Origin: Leptospira chreensis
Lineage (GTDB): Bacteria > Spirochaetota > Leptospiria > Leptospirales > Leptospiraceae
Assembly: GCF_016919165.1 (NCBI RefSeq)
Contig: NZ_JAFFPS010000041.1
Coordinates: forward strand, 57,981 to 121,980
Length of the DNA: 64,000 nt
Reading direction: 5' to 3'
Shown: positions 20,469-29,871 of the stretch, piece after piece
How positions within the stretch are numbered: position 1 is the stretch's first letter
Layout of the letters: every line of letters begins with the position of its first letter
Notes under the pieces: generated by a model
Told to the model about the DNA's origin: nothing
The model's input: the letters and a program-made list of their open reading frames with translations, nothing else
Database searches by the model: none
Made by a program: the position numbers and the translations under genes

Positions 20469-21737
20469 ATGAAAAAATTACTATTGATTCTATTCGTTTT
20501 GGGGATAGCTGCGGCACCCCTTGTTTCGCAAGAGGAAACTTCGGAAGAATCACCCTTTGCATCAACCAAAAAGAAAGTCCAACTCTGGAAAGGGGAAGTG
20601 GTTGGTGTTTATAAAAATAGATTGTGGATCAAAGTTCGAATCTATCGCAACCAACGAATCTCCAAACTCTCTTTGAAAGAAATTAAATCTTTATTTGCCG
20701 ATACAAAAGAATTTCCTGTATATCAAAAACTCACCGATCTCAAACAAGGTGTCCTTGTAGTGCGAGATACCGTTTGGGAAGAAAAAAATATCAATAAAAA
20801 CAATCAATTCATAGAGGTAGTGTTAGTCGGCGATTACAAACCGGATCTCAGTTCAAAAATGAAAGAGATCACAACCGATGCCTATATTTCTAGTTATATC
20901 GAAGAAGATTTTTTCACAGAACCAGATGCCTTTTTTAAAGGAAGATACACCCCTCCTAGAAAAACAGTCTTTCATCCCAAAGATAGAAAAGAAATGGTCC
21001 TTGTCACACGTGGTCTATTTTTATACGGACAAGGAACCGATCCTTCTGCCGACAGTTTTAACCCGTATTTTTTAGAACCAAAACCTTCGAACCTAAAAGA
21101 GATACCTTCCTTTTATATTGATAAATTTGAAGTTACCAATGCAGAATATGCTTATTTTTTAAAACAAACCAATACGCAAAGTCCTCCCCATTGGATTGGG
21201 GGAAAGTATCTTGAAGGGGAAGGGGATTTTCCTGTGATCCATCTCACGTATCGCGAAGTCGAACGTTATGCGAGTTGGGTGGGAAAACGAATTCCTACCG
21301 AATGGGAATGGGAAAAGGCAGCCCGCGGTCCCGGTGTGATTGAGTTTACCAATCGGGACGAAACCTTAGGGTATCAAATCATTGCCACGAAATACCCTTT
21401 TGGGGATGAATACGATTCCCTTTATTGTAATACTAGAGAATCAAAAATAGGAAAGGCACAGTCTGTTTATGAGCTCTCCACCGAAGGAGAAAGTCCTTAT
21501 GGTGTCATTGGAATGTGTGGGAATGCGCCGGAGTGGACATCGAGTGATTACCAGTTGTATCCGGGCCATCATATCAAAAACTTCTCGTTTGGGAAAATTT
21601 ACAAAGTGGTTCGCGGGGGTTCGTATTCGGACGCAGCAAAAAACTCTACAGCAAGTGCTAGGTCTTATGGTGGGATTCCCAACCTATCAGAAGATAGGCG
21701 AGCTGGATTTCGTTTGGTAATGGATTACCGAGATTGA
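20469..21737 (+). CDS. secreted formylglycine-generating-enzyme-fold (SUMF1/EgtB-type) protein
   Basis: I start at ATG 20469 because it gives a clean signal peptide (MKKLLLILFVLGIAAAP) ahead of an Asp/Glu-rich mature start; an ATG at 20451 is also possible. Residues about 180-420 form the FGE-sulfatase domain, with FYIDKFEVTNAEYAYF, RIPTEWEWEKAARG, GNAPEWTSS and a closing GFRLV. The active-site Cys pair of true formylglycine enzymes is not evident. Most bacterial members of this fold are not sulfatase activators, so the fold call is safer than an enzyme name. It sits 5 bases from the convergent MarR gene. Confidence 0.82.
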   Translation: MKKLLLILFVLGIAAAPLVSQEETSEESPFASTKKKVQLWKGEVVGVYKNRLWIKVRIYRNQRISKLSLKEIKSLFADTKEFPVYQKLTDLKQGVLVVRDTVWEEKNINKNNQFIEVVLVGDYKPDLSSKMKEITTDAYISSYIEEDFFTEPDAFFKGRYTPPRKTVFHPKDRKEMVLVTRGLFLYGQGTDPSADSFNPYFLEPKPSNLKEIPSFYIDKFEVTNAEYAYFLKQTNTQSPPHWIGGKYLEGEGDFPVIHLTYREVERYASWVGKRIPTEWEWEKAARGPGVIEFTNRDETLGYQIIATKYPFGDEYDSLYCNTRESKIGKAQSVYELSTEGESPYGVIGMCGNAPEWTSSDYQLYPGHHIKNFSFGKIYKVVRGGSYSDAAKNSTASARSYGGIPNLSEDRRAGFRLVMDYRD

Positions 21738-21742
21738 TTCTA

Positions 21743-22204
21743 TTATTTAGCTAAGACTTCGTTTCTTTTGCCCAGTTTTTTACAGATCTTTCCAAGAACT
21801 TCTTGTTCGTCCGGAGAGAGCACTGCAAATTCTGAAGTGATCCGTTTTACGTGATCAGGAAAAATTTGTTCGATTAGTTTTTTTCCTTCTGCAGTTAGGT
21901 GGACAGAGATAAACCTTCTGTCTTCCACACCACGCACACGTTCCACGAGAGTTCTTTTTTCCAGGTTGTCGATCACGAGAGTGATGTTTCCTGTACTCTT
22001 TAGAATTTTGTCCCCTAGATCTTTTTGGCAGAGGGGACCCAAATGGTACAAAGTCTCTAAAACCCCGAATTGACTTTCTGAAATATTCCACTTAGTGAAT
22101 TCAGAAATGAGTCGGGAAGACAGAGATTCCGCAGCGCGTTTCAATTTAATGAACGCATCCAGGGCTTGTACTTCTTTTTTAGATCCTTTAAATTTTGTTC
22201 CCAT
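21743..22204 (-). CDS. MarR-family transcriptional regulator
   Basis: This is a 153-residue winged-helix repressor of the MarR type. The DNA-recognition part is around residues 55-105 (LCQKDLGDKI, then NLEKRTLVERVRGVEDRR forming the wing with its conserved D-R-R). It lies 37 bases downstream of the RetSat-like gene on the same strand, so the oxidoreductase and DUF4139 genes may be in its unit and under its control. MarR proteins usually answer to aromatic or lipophilic molecules or to oxidants. The ligand is unknown. Confidence 0.9.
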   Translation of the reverse strand: MGTKFKGSKKEVQALDAFIKLKRAAESLSSRLISEFTKWNISESQFGVLETLYHLGPLCQKDLGDKILKSTGNITLVIDNLEKRTLVERVRGVEDRRFISVHLTAEGKKLIEQIFPDHVKRITSEFAVLSPDEQEVLGKICKKLGKRNEVLAK

Positions 22205-22241
22205 TAGTTTAATATCAAACTATCAAATCTTAAACCAATTG

Positions 22242-23828
22242 TCAACTGGTTTCTTGGCTCTTTTGGAAAAGATCTTTCATGAGCCGTAGAGTTCCCGTGA
22301 GCCCTAAAACCACGGAAGATGCCGCCACACCACCCATTAAGGCACCGGCAACGCCCGGAGAGCAGGCATCGGCCCCTGTTAGGTAAAGATTTTTGATCGT
22401 TGTCCTCACACCTAACCATTCTTGTTGGAAGCGCTCCGGTGTACAGGAAAGTCCATAAATGGAACCTTCTTTATGTCCGGTAAAAAATTCTGTGGTGATG
22501 GGTGTGGAGAGTTCTGTGAATTCAATGAGGTCTCGAAATCCTGGAAATCGCTCTTCTAAAAATGATAACATCCCTTCTGTGATGGTTTCCTTGAGTTTGG
22601 TATAGTCTTCCCCCCGTTTTTTCCAGGGTTCCTCTTTCCATTTGGCAAAAAGAGAATAGTCAGCAAAACTAATGGCTTCGGCGGTATGCCCTTCGGCTTC
22701 TGGATTTTTTAAGGAAGGAAAGGACAAATACATCATGGGAGGTTTTCCAAAAACCAAATCATTTCGTTTCGCATAACAGGCATCATGGTCTTTGTCAGGA
22801 AAGATCCAATGGTTCTCGCCATGGAATCCTAGTTTTCGTGGAGATTCCTTAAATCCAATATAGAGTGTGATGGATGTAGTTCCTTGTGTGCTGAGAGTTT
22901 CCAAAGGTTTTTGGAAGGAGACAGAATGTTCTTTGGGTAACAATTTGTTGTAGGTGGTGTAGGCTCCGGCATCGGATACGATCACATCTGCAAAGAATTC
23001 TTGTTCTAAAAAAGTTTTTCCTTTTTGGACTTCTACTTTTACACCAATGGCTTTGTCTCCATCCAAAAGAATTTCTTTTACGGTATGGAGGATTTTTAAA
23101 CTCCCCCCGTTTTCCTCGACAATGGGTTCAATCGAATCTACAATTTTGGAAGATCCCCCAATCGGAAAGTAACCCCCGTTAAAGTAGTGTGTCACAATCA
23201 TCGAGTGGATGGCAAAAGAAGAGACAGAAGGAGGAAGTCCATAATCACCCCACTGAGAACTTAGAATGGCTCTTAAGTTTTCATCCTGAATATTTGTTTC
23301 CATATATTCTTTCGTGGTGATATAGGGAGAAGGGATATGGTTTAGGTTTAAAAACTTAGCGGCCTTTTCAAAAACAGCCGGTAGCGCTTTTAGAGTAAAA
23401 TGCCTTCCGAACCATTGGGTGAAGGATTCCACATCACGAAAGTATCTGTCAATGGCTTCGACTTCGCTCGGAAACTTTTCTTTTAAGTCTGACTTAAATC
23501 GTTCTTTTTCCCCATAAACCGGGAAACTCAAACCCGGGTAATCGAAGACCTCAAATGGTTCTTCCATTTTGTTCCAGGTGACACCCTTTCTTGTGATGGA
23601 ATCAAAGAGAGTTCGTAACATCGAACCCTCACCTAAATCACCAATGTAATGGATTCCCACATCCCATTCAAATTTTCCAAGCCTTTTGAAGGTGTGGGTA
23701 AATCCGCCTAACTTAAAATGACGCTCGAGAACCAATACTTTCTTTTTAGCTACTTGAGAAAGGATAGAGGCGGCCGTGAGGCCACCAATACCAGAACCGA
23801 TAATAATCACGTCATATTGATTGTCCAT
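22242..23828 (-). CDS. FAD-dependent oxidoreductase, phytoene-desaturase / retinol-saturase-like
   Basis: This 528-residue flavoprotein opens with the dinucleotide loop VIIIGSGIGGLTAA (8-21) and the downstream E-R-H-x-K-L-GG segment. It ends with a LYLTGADACSPGVAGA second FAD motif. The overall pattern fits the branch holding carotenoid isomerases and all-trans-retinol 13,14-reductase rather than classical CrtI. The likely substrate is a polyunsaturated lipid or carotenoid; no other carotenoid genes are in the window. Its ATG overlaps the TAA of the DUF4139 gene by one base (TAATG), so the two are coupled. Confidence 0.82.
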   Translation of the reverse strand: MDNQYDVIIIGSGIGGLTAASILSQVAKKKVLVLERHFKLGGFTHTFKRLGKFEWDVGIHYIGDLGEGSMLRTLFDSITRKGVTWNKMEEPFEVFDYPGLSFPVYGEKERFKSDLKEKFPSEVEAIDRYFRDVESFTQWFGRHFTLKALPAVFEKAAKFLNLNHIPSPYITTKEYMETNIQDENLRAILSSQWGDYGLPPSVSSFAIHSMIVTHYFNGGYFPIGGSSKIVDSIEPIVEENGGSLKILHTVKEILLDGDKAIGVKVEVQKGKTFLEQEFFADVIVSDAGAYTTYNKLLPKEHSVSFQKPLETLSTQGTTSITLYIGFKESPRKLGFHGENHWIFPDKDHDACYAKRNDLVFGKPPMMYLSFPSLKNPEAEGHTAEAISFADYSLFAKWKEEPWKKRGEDYTKLKETITEGMLSFLEERFPGFRDLIEFTELSTPITTEFFTGHKEGSIYGLSCTPERFQQEWLGVRTTIKNLYLTGADACSPGVAGALMGGVAASSVVLGLTGTLRLMKDLFQKSQETS

Positions 23829-25264
23829 TAGTGGTATTTAGTTTCTACAGTATATTCCACGGTAACGGTTTCGTTTGCTTTCACTGGAACATCGGAATAA
23901 GCTTTGGTTGCTGATTCTTTTGTAAATTTATGAGAAGATTTTGTGATATTCCAATCTCCCCAAAGACTTGCGTAGAATCTTACTTCGATCTCTTCTTTTT
24001 TCCTGTTTCGAATTTCTACAGAATAAGTCGATTTGTCTCCGCGTGAAAGTTTGAACACTTCATTGGAAAGACGTTTTCCATTGGCAACGACATCGAAAGC
24101 TTGGCCTGTTCGAATTTTGACTTCTTCATTTTCTGGAGTGTGATCAATTGTATCTTCTCCTAGAAGTTGTTGGCGTCCTTTGGAATCTGCTTTAAAAACA
24201 CGGATGGTTCCTTGTGGGAGTGGTCTTCCCAAATTGTTTTTCTTAGCATTTTTGAAGATGTATTTAACGGTGGCGTTATTGAAATTTTTTTCATTTCCCT
24301 CATACATCGGTAGATTTTCAAAAACAAAATACTTTTTGATTTCGATACCTTCGGATTGGAAAAGTTGGACTTGTTTGGTTTGGTTATAACCAATGTTTGT
24401 TGGTTGATCCAATGTGTATAAATAGTATTCCGACAAATTTTCCTGATTGAATTCAGGGGCAGCATCGGACTCAGCATATTCTTTCATCATTGTTTTTTTC
24501 ACAGCGCGGGGTTGTGTTGCATAAGAGTTCACTTGATTGGAGATTAGGTTCACCTTTCCCGCAACTAACTGTAACACTGCGTTTTTGAACTCAGCACCGG
24601 AGTTGTTGTTTAGGGTGACCCAAGAATTCAAACCACAGTTATTTTCCTCTTTGTCCAAAACAAGAATGTAGTCAGCAGACCATCCGAGACCATTTGTTTG
24701 GTAAGAAACTTCTACAGTTTGTTCTTTCTCTGTATCGTTCTTTAATTTCCAAACAAGAGTAGGTTTGGCATAAAGATTTTCAGGGATGGTTGGAACTGTC
24801 ACCCTTCCATTGTATCCAAGGGAAATTTCGTCACCAATTTTATACACTGGGTTTCCGTTGTTTGCAATCAGTGTGGCTTTAACGGTAGTTGTTTTTTCTT
24901 TTCCTTCATTGTGAAGGGTCACTTCTTTTCCAATGTATTTGTCCATCAGGCGTTCAGGAGAAATTAAATCGTATTCGTAGTTTTGTTCAAAGACGGTGAG
25001 TTTTTTGGAATCTTCTCCTTTGACTCGAACTGTTTGGGGGATGATGAGTGAAGGAACATCTTCAAAACGTAAAGTGCGAATTCCTTTCGAGAGATTCAAA
25101 GTTCGAGTTTCTCGAACAAGACCAATCCCCCCATTGTAGATAGTCACACTGACTGTTTTGCGGTCAGATTGTGTGGACAGATCAAAAGCGGAATCGGATG
25201 TGATGGTACCGGCAGTAAAAAACAGAAGTGTTAGAGTGGTTAAGGGTAATATTTTGAATTTCAT
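23828..25264 (-). CDS. exported DUF4139-domain protein
   Basis: The ATG at 25264 follows GGGAG at a good distance and starts a signal peptide, so I prefer it to the longer frame from 25315. The 478-residue mature-type protein shows the DUF4139 pattern: TIYNGGIGLVRETR near the start, NGLGWSADYILVL in the middle, and a beta-rich C-terminus. The family is beta-rich and found outside the cytoplasm in many phyla. Its biochemical role is not established. It is the first gene of a unit with the RetSat-like oxidoreductase and MarR. Confidence 0.8.
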   Translation of the reverse strand: MKFKILPLTTLTLLFFTAGTITSDSAFDLSTQSDRKTVSVTIYNGGIGLVRETRTLNLSKGIRTLRFEDVPSLIIPQTVRVKGEDSKKLTVFEQNYEYDLISPERLMDKYIGKEVTLHNEGKEKTTTVKATLIANNGNPVYKIGDEISLGYNGRVTVPTIPENLYAKPTLVWKLKNDTEKEQTVEVSYQTNGLGWSADYILVLDKEENNCGLNSWVTLNNNSGAEFKNAVLQLVAGKVNLISNQVNSYATQPRAVKKTMMKEYAESDAAPEFNQENLSEYYLYTLDQPTNIGYNQTKQVQLFQSEGIEIKKYFVFENLPMYEGNEKNFNNATVKYIFKNAKKNNLGRPLPQGTIRVFKADSKGRQQLLGEDTIDHTPENEEVKIRTGQAFDVVANGKRLSNEVFKLSRGDKSTYSVEIRNRKKEEIEVRFYASLWGDWNITKSSHKFTKESATKAYSDVPVKANETVTVEYTVETKYH

Positions 25265-25356
25265 GTATTCTCCCATGAGCATTCTATACTTTGCAAAGGT
25301 AAAAAACGAATGCAACCAAAATCGTTGGGGGAAAACTGCACTTTAAGAGGATTCAT

Positions 25357-26220
25357 ATGTCAAATGTAGTAAAAATCGGGGTCATTGGCGGAACTGGCCT
25401 ATATTCAATCGATGGAATGGAAATCATTAAAGAAATCCATCCTGAAACTCCTTGGGGCAAACCATCGGACACTATTACCATTGGTCGGTTCAAAGGAAAA
25501 GAAATTGCATTTTTACCACGACATGGAAAAGGACATTCTTTAAATCCAAGCGAAGTTCCTGTTCGTGCCAACATTGCCGCATTGAAACAGTTAGGCGTTG
25601 AAGAAATCATTGCTTTTAGTTCTGTGGGAAGCCTCCGCCAAGAAATTGCCCCTAGAGATTTTATCATCCCTTCCCAAATCATTGACCGCACGAAAGCAAG
25701 ACCATCCACATTTTTTGAAAATGGAATGGTCGCACATGCTCCGTTTGCTGATCCGTTTTCACCAGGTCTTGGTAAAAAAGTAGAAGAAGCAGCCAAACAA
25801 ATCTCCCTTCCGATCCATACCAACAAAACATTGATTTGTATGGAAGGCCCTCTCTTCTCTACAAGAGCCGAATCTCATATGTACAGATCTTGGGGAGCTG
25901 ATATCATCAATATGACAGTTCTACCGGAAGCAAAACTAGCGCGGGAAGCAGAGATTCTCTACCAGATGGTTTGTATGTCTACTGACTATGATTGTTGGAA
26001 AGAAGATGAAGCCCATGTCACTTTGGAAATGGTTTTAGGAAACTTAAGTAAAAATGCGGAAACAGCTAAGAAGTTACTTTCAGCTCTCATTGACTTATTA
26101 GGAAAATCAGATGATACAAGCCTTGTGGGGAGTACAAAATTTTCTTTGGTGACTGCACCAGAAAAAAGAAACCCAGAACAAATTGAAAAATTAAAATTCC
26201 TTTTCCCTACCTATTTCTAA
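25357..26220 (+). CDS. mtnP: S-methyl-5'-thioadenosine phosphorylase
   Basis: MtnP splits methylthioadenosine with phosphate into adenine and methylthioribose-1-phosphate, the first step of methionine salvage. The 287-residue protein has GGTGLY at the N-terminus, LPRHGKGH for phosphate binding, and NMTVLPEAKLAREAEI near the substrate pocket. The last of these is typical of MTAP rather than purine nucleoside phosphorylase. AGAGGAT precedes the ATG. Its end overlaps the convergent STAS gene by 4 bases. Other salvage genes are not in the window. Confidence 0.93.
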   Translation: MSNVVKIGVIGGTGLYSIDGMEIIKEIHPETPWGKPSDTITIGRFKGKEIAFLPRHGKGHSLNPSEVPVRANIAALKQLGVEEIIAFSSVGSLRQEIAPRDFIIPSQIIDRTKARPSTFFENGMVAHAPFADPFSPGLGKKVEEAAKQISLPIHTNKTLICMEGPLFSTRAESHMYRSWGADIINMTVLPEAKLAREAEILYQMVCMSTDYDCWKEDEAHVTLEMVLGNLSKNAETAKKLLSALIDLLGKSDDTSLVGSTKFSLVTAPEKRNPEQIEKLKFLFPTYF

Positions 26221-26609
26221 ACAGACTGTACGGCCTGTTCCAATGTCGGATAAATTTGGAGCAGGCTTTTCAGCTTAGTTAATTCCAAAACATATCTTAC
26301 TTTTTCAGACGGGGAAATGATACGAATGTATCCTTTTTGTTTCATAAGTCTCGAATGAATCCCCAAACAAACACCAAGCCCTGAGCTATCGATATAACTG
26401 ACTTGTTCAAAATTGAGGAAGACGTTGTTGATCCCTTTGGAAATGAGAATTTCCAAGTTTTCTTTCATTACCTGTGAATTGTATAGATTGATTTCTCCTG
26501 ACAATTCAAAGTACACAGCAGTTTCTGGAAGGGGGACATATCTTTGTTGGAGGACTTCCATTTTGAAGTCGCCACTTTCAACTGTGTAATCACTCCAGTT
26601 TTCGATCAT
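26217..26609 (-). CDS. STAS-domain anti-sigma-factor antagonist
   Basis: This is a 130-residue STAS protein with the classical phosphorylation loop VSYIDSSGLGVCLG. Its serines are in the positions phosphorylated in SpoIIAA/RsbV, so it should be a working partner-switch antagonist. It overlaps the galactokinase stop by 4 bases (ATGA) and is presumably translated from the same message. No cognate RsbW-type kinase is beside it. It is the clearest functional STAS in the window. Confidence 0.88.
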   Translation of the reverse strand: MIENWSDYTVESGDFKMEVLQQRYVPLPETAVYFELSGEINLYNSQVMKENLEILISKGINNVFLNFEQVSYIDSSGLGVCLGIHSRLMKQKGYIRIISPSEKVRYVLELTKLKSLLQIYPTLEQAVQSV

Positions 26610-27775
26610 ATTAAAATTTCCTTTACCCCGTCCGAAATTTGAAACTTGTAGAAGTCTATCGCAAGGTCAAATTTTTGTTGATAACTTTTTTTTAAATCTT
26701 CTTCGATTTTAGAAAAATGATCCTTCAAGTCTAGTACGAGTACGCATCCACCAAACCCACCACCGATCATTCTCGCACCAGTGACACCCAGGTTCTGCAA
26801 AGAAGCAACAATGAAATCAGTTTCGGGGCAAGAGACTTCGAATTCTTTAGATAAAGACCAATGTGTTTGGAAAAGAGCCGATCCTACCTCTTTAAAATTG
26901 CCTGATTCCAATCCTTCGATCACAATTTTGGTTCTATCCCGTTCTGAAGTGACATGTTTGGTTCGTTTCCACTCTTGATTCGTTAGGCGACATGCGTCGA
27001 GTTCTGATTCTGTAAGGTTCACATCGTACAAGTGTGTAAAATTTGGATAATTTGTTTGTATTTTTACAAGTGCAGACTCACATTCCGCTCGGCGCTGGTT
27101 ATACGCACTGTCTTTTAAACTATGTTTCACATTGGAATTGATGAGGTAAAATTCGTAATCTCCCAAATCAAAATGGTGGTATGAGTATTTTAGAGTATCC
27201 GTATTTAAGGAAATACAATCATTCTCTTTGCCGACAGCAATGACGAATTGGTCCATGATTCCGCATTTGGTTCCAACAAAATGATTTTCTGCCCTTTGGC
27301 CAATGAGGGCCACCTCTTCTTTGGAAATGTCCAATCCAAATGTTTCTCCAATCGCAAAACCTGTGACCACTTCCAAGGCTGCCGAAGAAGAAAGGCCTGA
27401 TCCTTGGGGGATGTTTCCATCGACTAATAAATCAAAACCGGGAACCACATGGCCTTTTTTTTCAATTTCAACAATGACACCTGCAATGTAGTCCGACCAC
27501 GGTGCTTGGGGATTCGGTGTTAGAGGTTTCTTTATCTCTACGGTTTCGTTATATGTGACGGAGTGTAATTTGTAGGAGGCAGTATCCTTTGGGCGAAGGT
27601 ATACTTGTACGGCAAAATTGATAGCAGCAGGAAGTACCGTTCCCCCTAAATAATCTACATGTTCTCCAATGATATTGATTCTAGCGGGAGCTTGAAACAA
27701 ACGAGGGAGTTGTTTTGTTTTTCCAAATATTGATTCAAATCGATTCAAATTTTCTTTACTTCTAAAAGAATCCAC
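26606..27775 (-). CDS. galK: galactokinase
   Basis: This GHMP kinase phosphorylates galactose at C1. The 389-residue protein has the galactokinase signature with RINIIGEHVDYLGG (about 33-46), the ATP loop GSGLSSSAALE and the C-terminal GARMIGGGFGGC. Other Leloir genes (galT, galE) are not in the window, so it may serve galactose uptake or phosphorylate a related sugar. It diverges from pgi across 44 bases and is coupled to the following STAS gene. Confidence 0.93.
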   Translation of the reverse strand: MDSFRSKENLNRFESIFGKTKQLPRLFQAPARINIIGEHVDYLGGTVLPAAINFAVQVYLRPKDTASYKLHSVTYNETVEIKKPLTPNPQAPWSDYIAGVIVEIEKKGHVVPGFDLLVDGNIPQGSGLSSSAALEVVTGFAIGETFGLDISKEEVALIGQRAENHFVGTKCGIMDQFVIAVGKENDCISLNTDTLKYSYHHFDLGDYEFYLINSNVKHSLKDSAYNQRRAECESALVKIQTNYPNFTHLYDVNLTESELDACRLTNQEWKRTKHVTSERDRTKIVIEGLESGNFKEVGSALFQTHWSLSKEFEVSCPETDFIVASLQNLGVTGARMIGGGFGGCVLVLDLKDHFSKIEEDLKKSYQQKFDLAIDFYKFQISDGVKEILI

Positions 27776-27819
27776 TTCATCTTCCTTTCGATGCCATACT
27801 TTATTTTAGGACAGGTGCT

Positions 27820-29163
27820 ATGTCGAACCTAAAAATTTCGGATCGCTTTGTGAAATCTTTTCTTACTGAAACTTTGATTCAGAAAGAATTAGAAAATGCC
27901 GAAAAAGCCCGACAAACTCTACTGCAAAAAACAGGAATTGGAAATGAATTCTTAGGTTGGGTGGACCTTCCCGGCCAAATCACTGCAGAAGAATTACAAA
28001 AGATACGACTGGCTGCCGAAACCATCCAATCTCATTCTCAGTATTTGGTCGTCGTGGGAATTGGTGGGAGTTATCTCGGGGCACGTGCTGTCATAGAAGC
28101 TTTAACTCCTGAATTCGGAGGACATGAATCCCATAGAAAATCCGTAAAGATCATCTATGCCGGTCATCATTTGGATGCAGATTATCATGCACGTTTGTTA
28201 GCTTTTTTAGAGAACAAAGAATTTTCAGTAAATGTAATTTCTAAATCTGGGACAACAACCGAACCTGCCATCGCCTTTCGGTTGTTACTTTCTCTTCTGG
28301 AACGAAAGTATGGAAGGGAAAATGTCAAAAACCGAGTGTTTGCAACAACGGACAAAGAAAAGGGAGCACTTAAACAACTTGCTGATGAATACGGATTTCC
28401 TAGTTTTGTGATTCCTGACGATGTCGGTGGCCGTTATTCGGTGTTCACACCGGTTGGGTTATTACCAATTGCGGCCGCTGGATTTAGTATCAACAAACTC
28501 ATCGATGGCGCCAAACAAATGGAAGCAGAATTAAAATCAAAAACTGCTTCGGAAGGGAACGTTGCTACGCACTACGCAAGCATTCGGAACGCTCTTTATA
28601 CCCAAGGTAAAAAAACAGAAATTCTAGTGAGTTATTCACCAGCTTTGGTATTTGTATCCGAGTGGTGGAAACAGTTGTTTGGCGAAAGTGAAGGGAAAAA
28701 TGGGAAAGGAATATTTCCTGCCTCAGTACAATTCACTACGGATCTTCATTCTATGGGACAATACATCCAAGATGGAGAACGCCATCTCATGGAAACAGTC
28801 ATCAAGGTGGAATCTCCCAAACAAGATGTTTATCTAACCGAAAAAACCGATGATCGCGACGGTCTCAATTATTTAGCCGGCAAAAAACTTTCCGAAGTAA
28901 ACCAAAATGCTATGCTTGGGACTCTCATTGCGCATAAAGATGGCGGCGTTCCTTGTTTAGAAATCGTATTGCCAGTGTTAAGCGAAGAAACCATTGGAGA
29001 ACTTTTGTATTTCTTTGAATTTGCTTGCGGTGTCTCCGGTTATATGTTAGGGGTAAATCCTTTTGACCAACCAGGTGTTGAAGACTATAAAAACAATATG
29101 TTTGCTCTGCTTGGAAAAAAAGGATATGAAAAACGGAAAAATGAAATTCTAAGCCATATATGA
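27820..29163 (+). CDS. pgi: glucose-6-phosphate isomerase
   Basis: Pgi interconverts glucose-6- and fructose-6-phosphate. The 447-residue length matches the shorter Bacillus-type enzyme. Visible blocks are VVGIGGSYLGARA for phosphate binding, NVISKSGTTTEPA, GGRYSVFTPVGLLP (PGI signature 1) and the Gln/Glu/His/Lys catalytic regions downstream. AGGACAGG precedes the ATG. Its last 15 bases overlap the end of the MurU-like gene on the other strand. Confidence 0.95.
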   Translation: MSNLKISDRFVKSFLTETLIQKELENAEKARQTLLQKTGIGNEFLGWVDLPGQITAEELQKIRLAAETIQSHSQYLVVVGIGGSYLGARAVIEALTPEFGGHESHRKSVKIIYAGHHLDADYHARLLAFLENKEFSVNVISKSGTTTEPAIAFRLLLSLLERKYGRENVKNRVFATTDKEKGALKQLADEYGFPSFVIPDDVGGRYSVFTPVGLLPIAAAGFSINKLIDGAKQMEAELKSKTASEGNVATHYASIRNALYTQGKKTEILVSYSPALVFVSEWWKQLFGESEGKNGKGIFPASVQFTTDLHSMGQYIQDGERHLMETVIKVESPKQDVYLTEKTDDRDGLNYLAGKKLSEVNQNAMLGTLIAHKDGGVPCLEIVLPVLSEETIGELLYFFEFACGVSGYMLGVNPFDQPGVEDYKNNMFALLGKKGYEKRKNEILSHI

Positions 29164-29871
29164 GGACTTAACAAAGGATTCGATTTTGGAAAGTTCAGTT
29201 CCAAAAATGTCTTTGGTTATATAGGCATCCCAAAGTTCTTTAGTTCCTAAATCCAAAACAGATCCGGGGAAAACCTCTCCGGTGATTTCCCCTCTCTTCG
29301 CACATTCTTTAAAAATATCGGAAAGATCGTGGTATTGGTTTTTTTCCAAATGGCTTAGGCAGTTTGGATTTAAAATCGCAAGCCCAATATAGTAATAAGA
29401 GCCGCTTCCAAATTCCAAACGCCCGCTTGCTTCAATATTGATTTTTGTATACGTCTGGTCCGTAGGCGCGGGTAGTAAATACAAATGGATTTTTGAATTA
29501 TTCGCTAAACTAGTCTTAGGTGAAAAATCGGAATTGGGGAAAAATAAAGTATCAGGATTAATCAGTAAAACCGGCTCTTTGGATGATTCTTCTGGAAAAC
29601 CAGTACGGATTCCGCCCGCAGTTCCCAAGATTTTTTCTTTTTCTTCTAAAACTGCAATGGGATATTGTTTAAAATTTTTTACATGAACTTTGATCTGTTC
29701 ACCTAAATAGTGTGTGTTGATCCAAACTTTAGAGATTTTCCATTGATTCAGTAGATAAAGGCTATAATCGAGTAAAGTGATCCCTTGGATTTTTAACAGA
29801 GGTTTGGGGCAATTTTCGGTGAGAGAACCCATGCGTTTGCCAAACCCGGCAGCCAAAACAAAGGCGTTCAT
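29149..29871 (-). CDS. MurU-like nucleotidyltransferase (N-acetylmuramate-1-phosphate uridylyltransferase candidate)
   Basis: This is a 240-residue sugar-1-phosphate nucleotidyltransferase. The nucleotide loop is LAAGFGKRMGSLT (7-19), followed by the conserved PKPLL, with GTAGGIR and a metal-binding NPD in the middle. In pseudomonads MurU makes UDP-MurNAc from MurNAc-1-phosphate, bypassing MurA/MurB and fosfomycin. The MurU assignment rests mainly on its partner: its ATG overlaps the stop of an AmgK-like kinase by one base (TAATG). Without that neighbour it could be any NDP-sugar pyrophosphorylase. Confidence 0.75.
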   Translation of the reverse strand: MNAFVLAAGFGKRMGSLTENCPKPLLKIQGITLLDYSLYLLNQWKISKVWINTHYLGEQIKVHVKNFKQYPIAVLEEKEKILGTAGGIRTGFPEESSKEPVLLINPDTLFFPNSDFSPKTSLANNSKIHLYLLPAPTDQTYTKINIEASGRLEFGSGSYYYIGLAILNPNCLSHLEKNQYHDLSDIFKECAKRGEITGEVFPGSVLDLGTKELWDAYITKDIFGTELSKIESFVKSSYMA

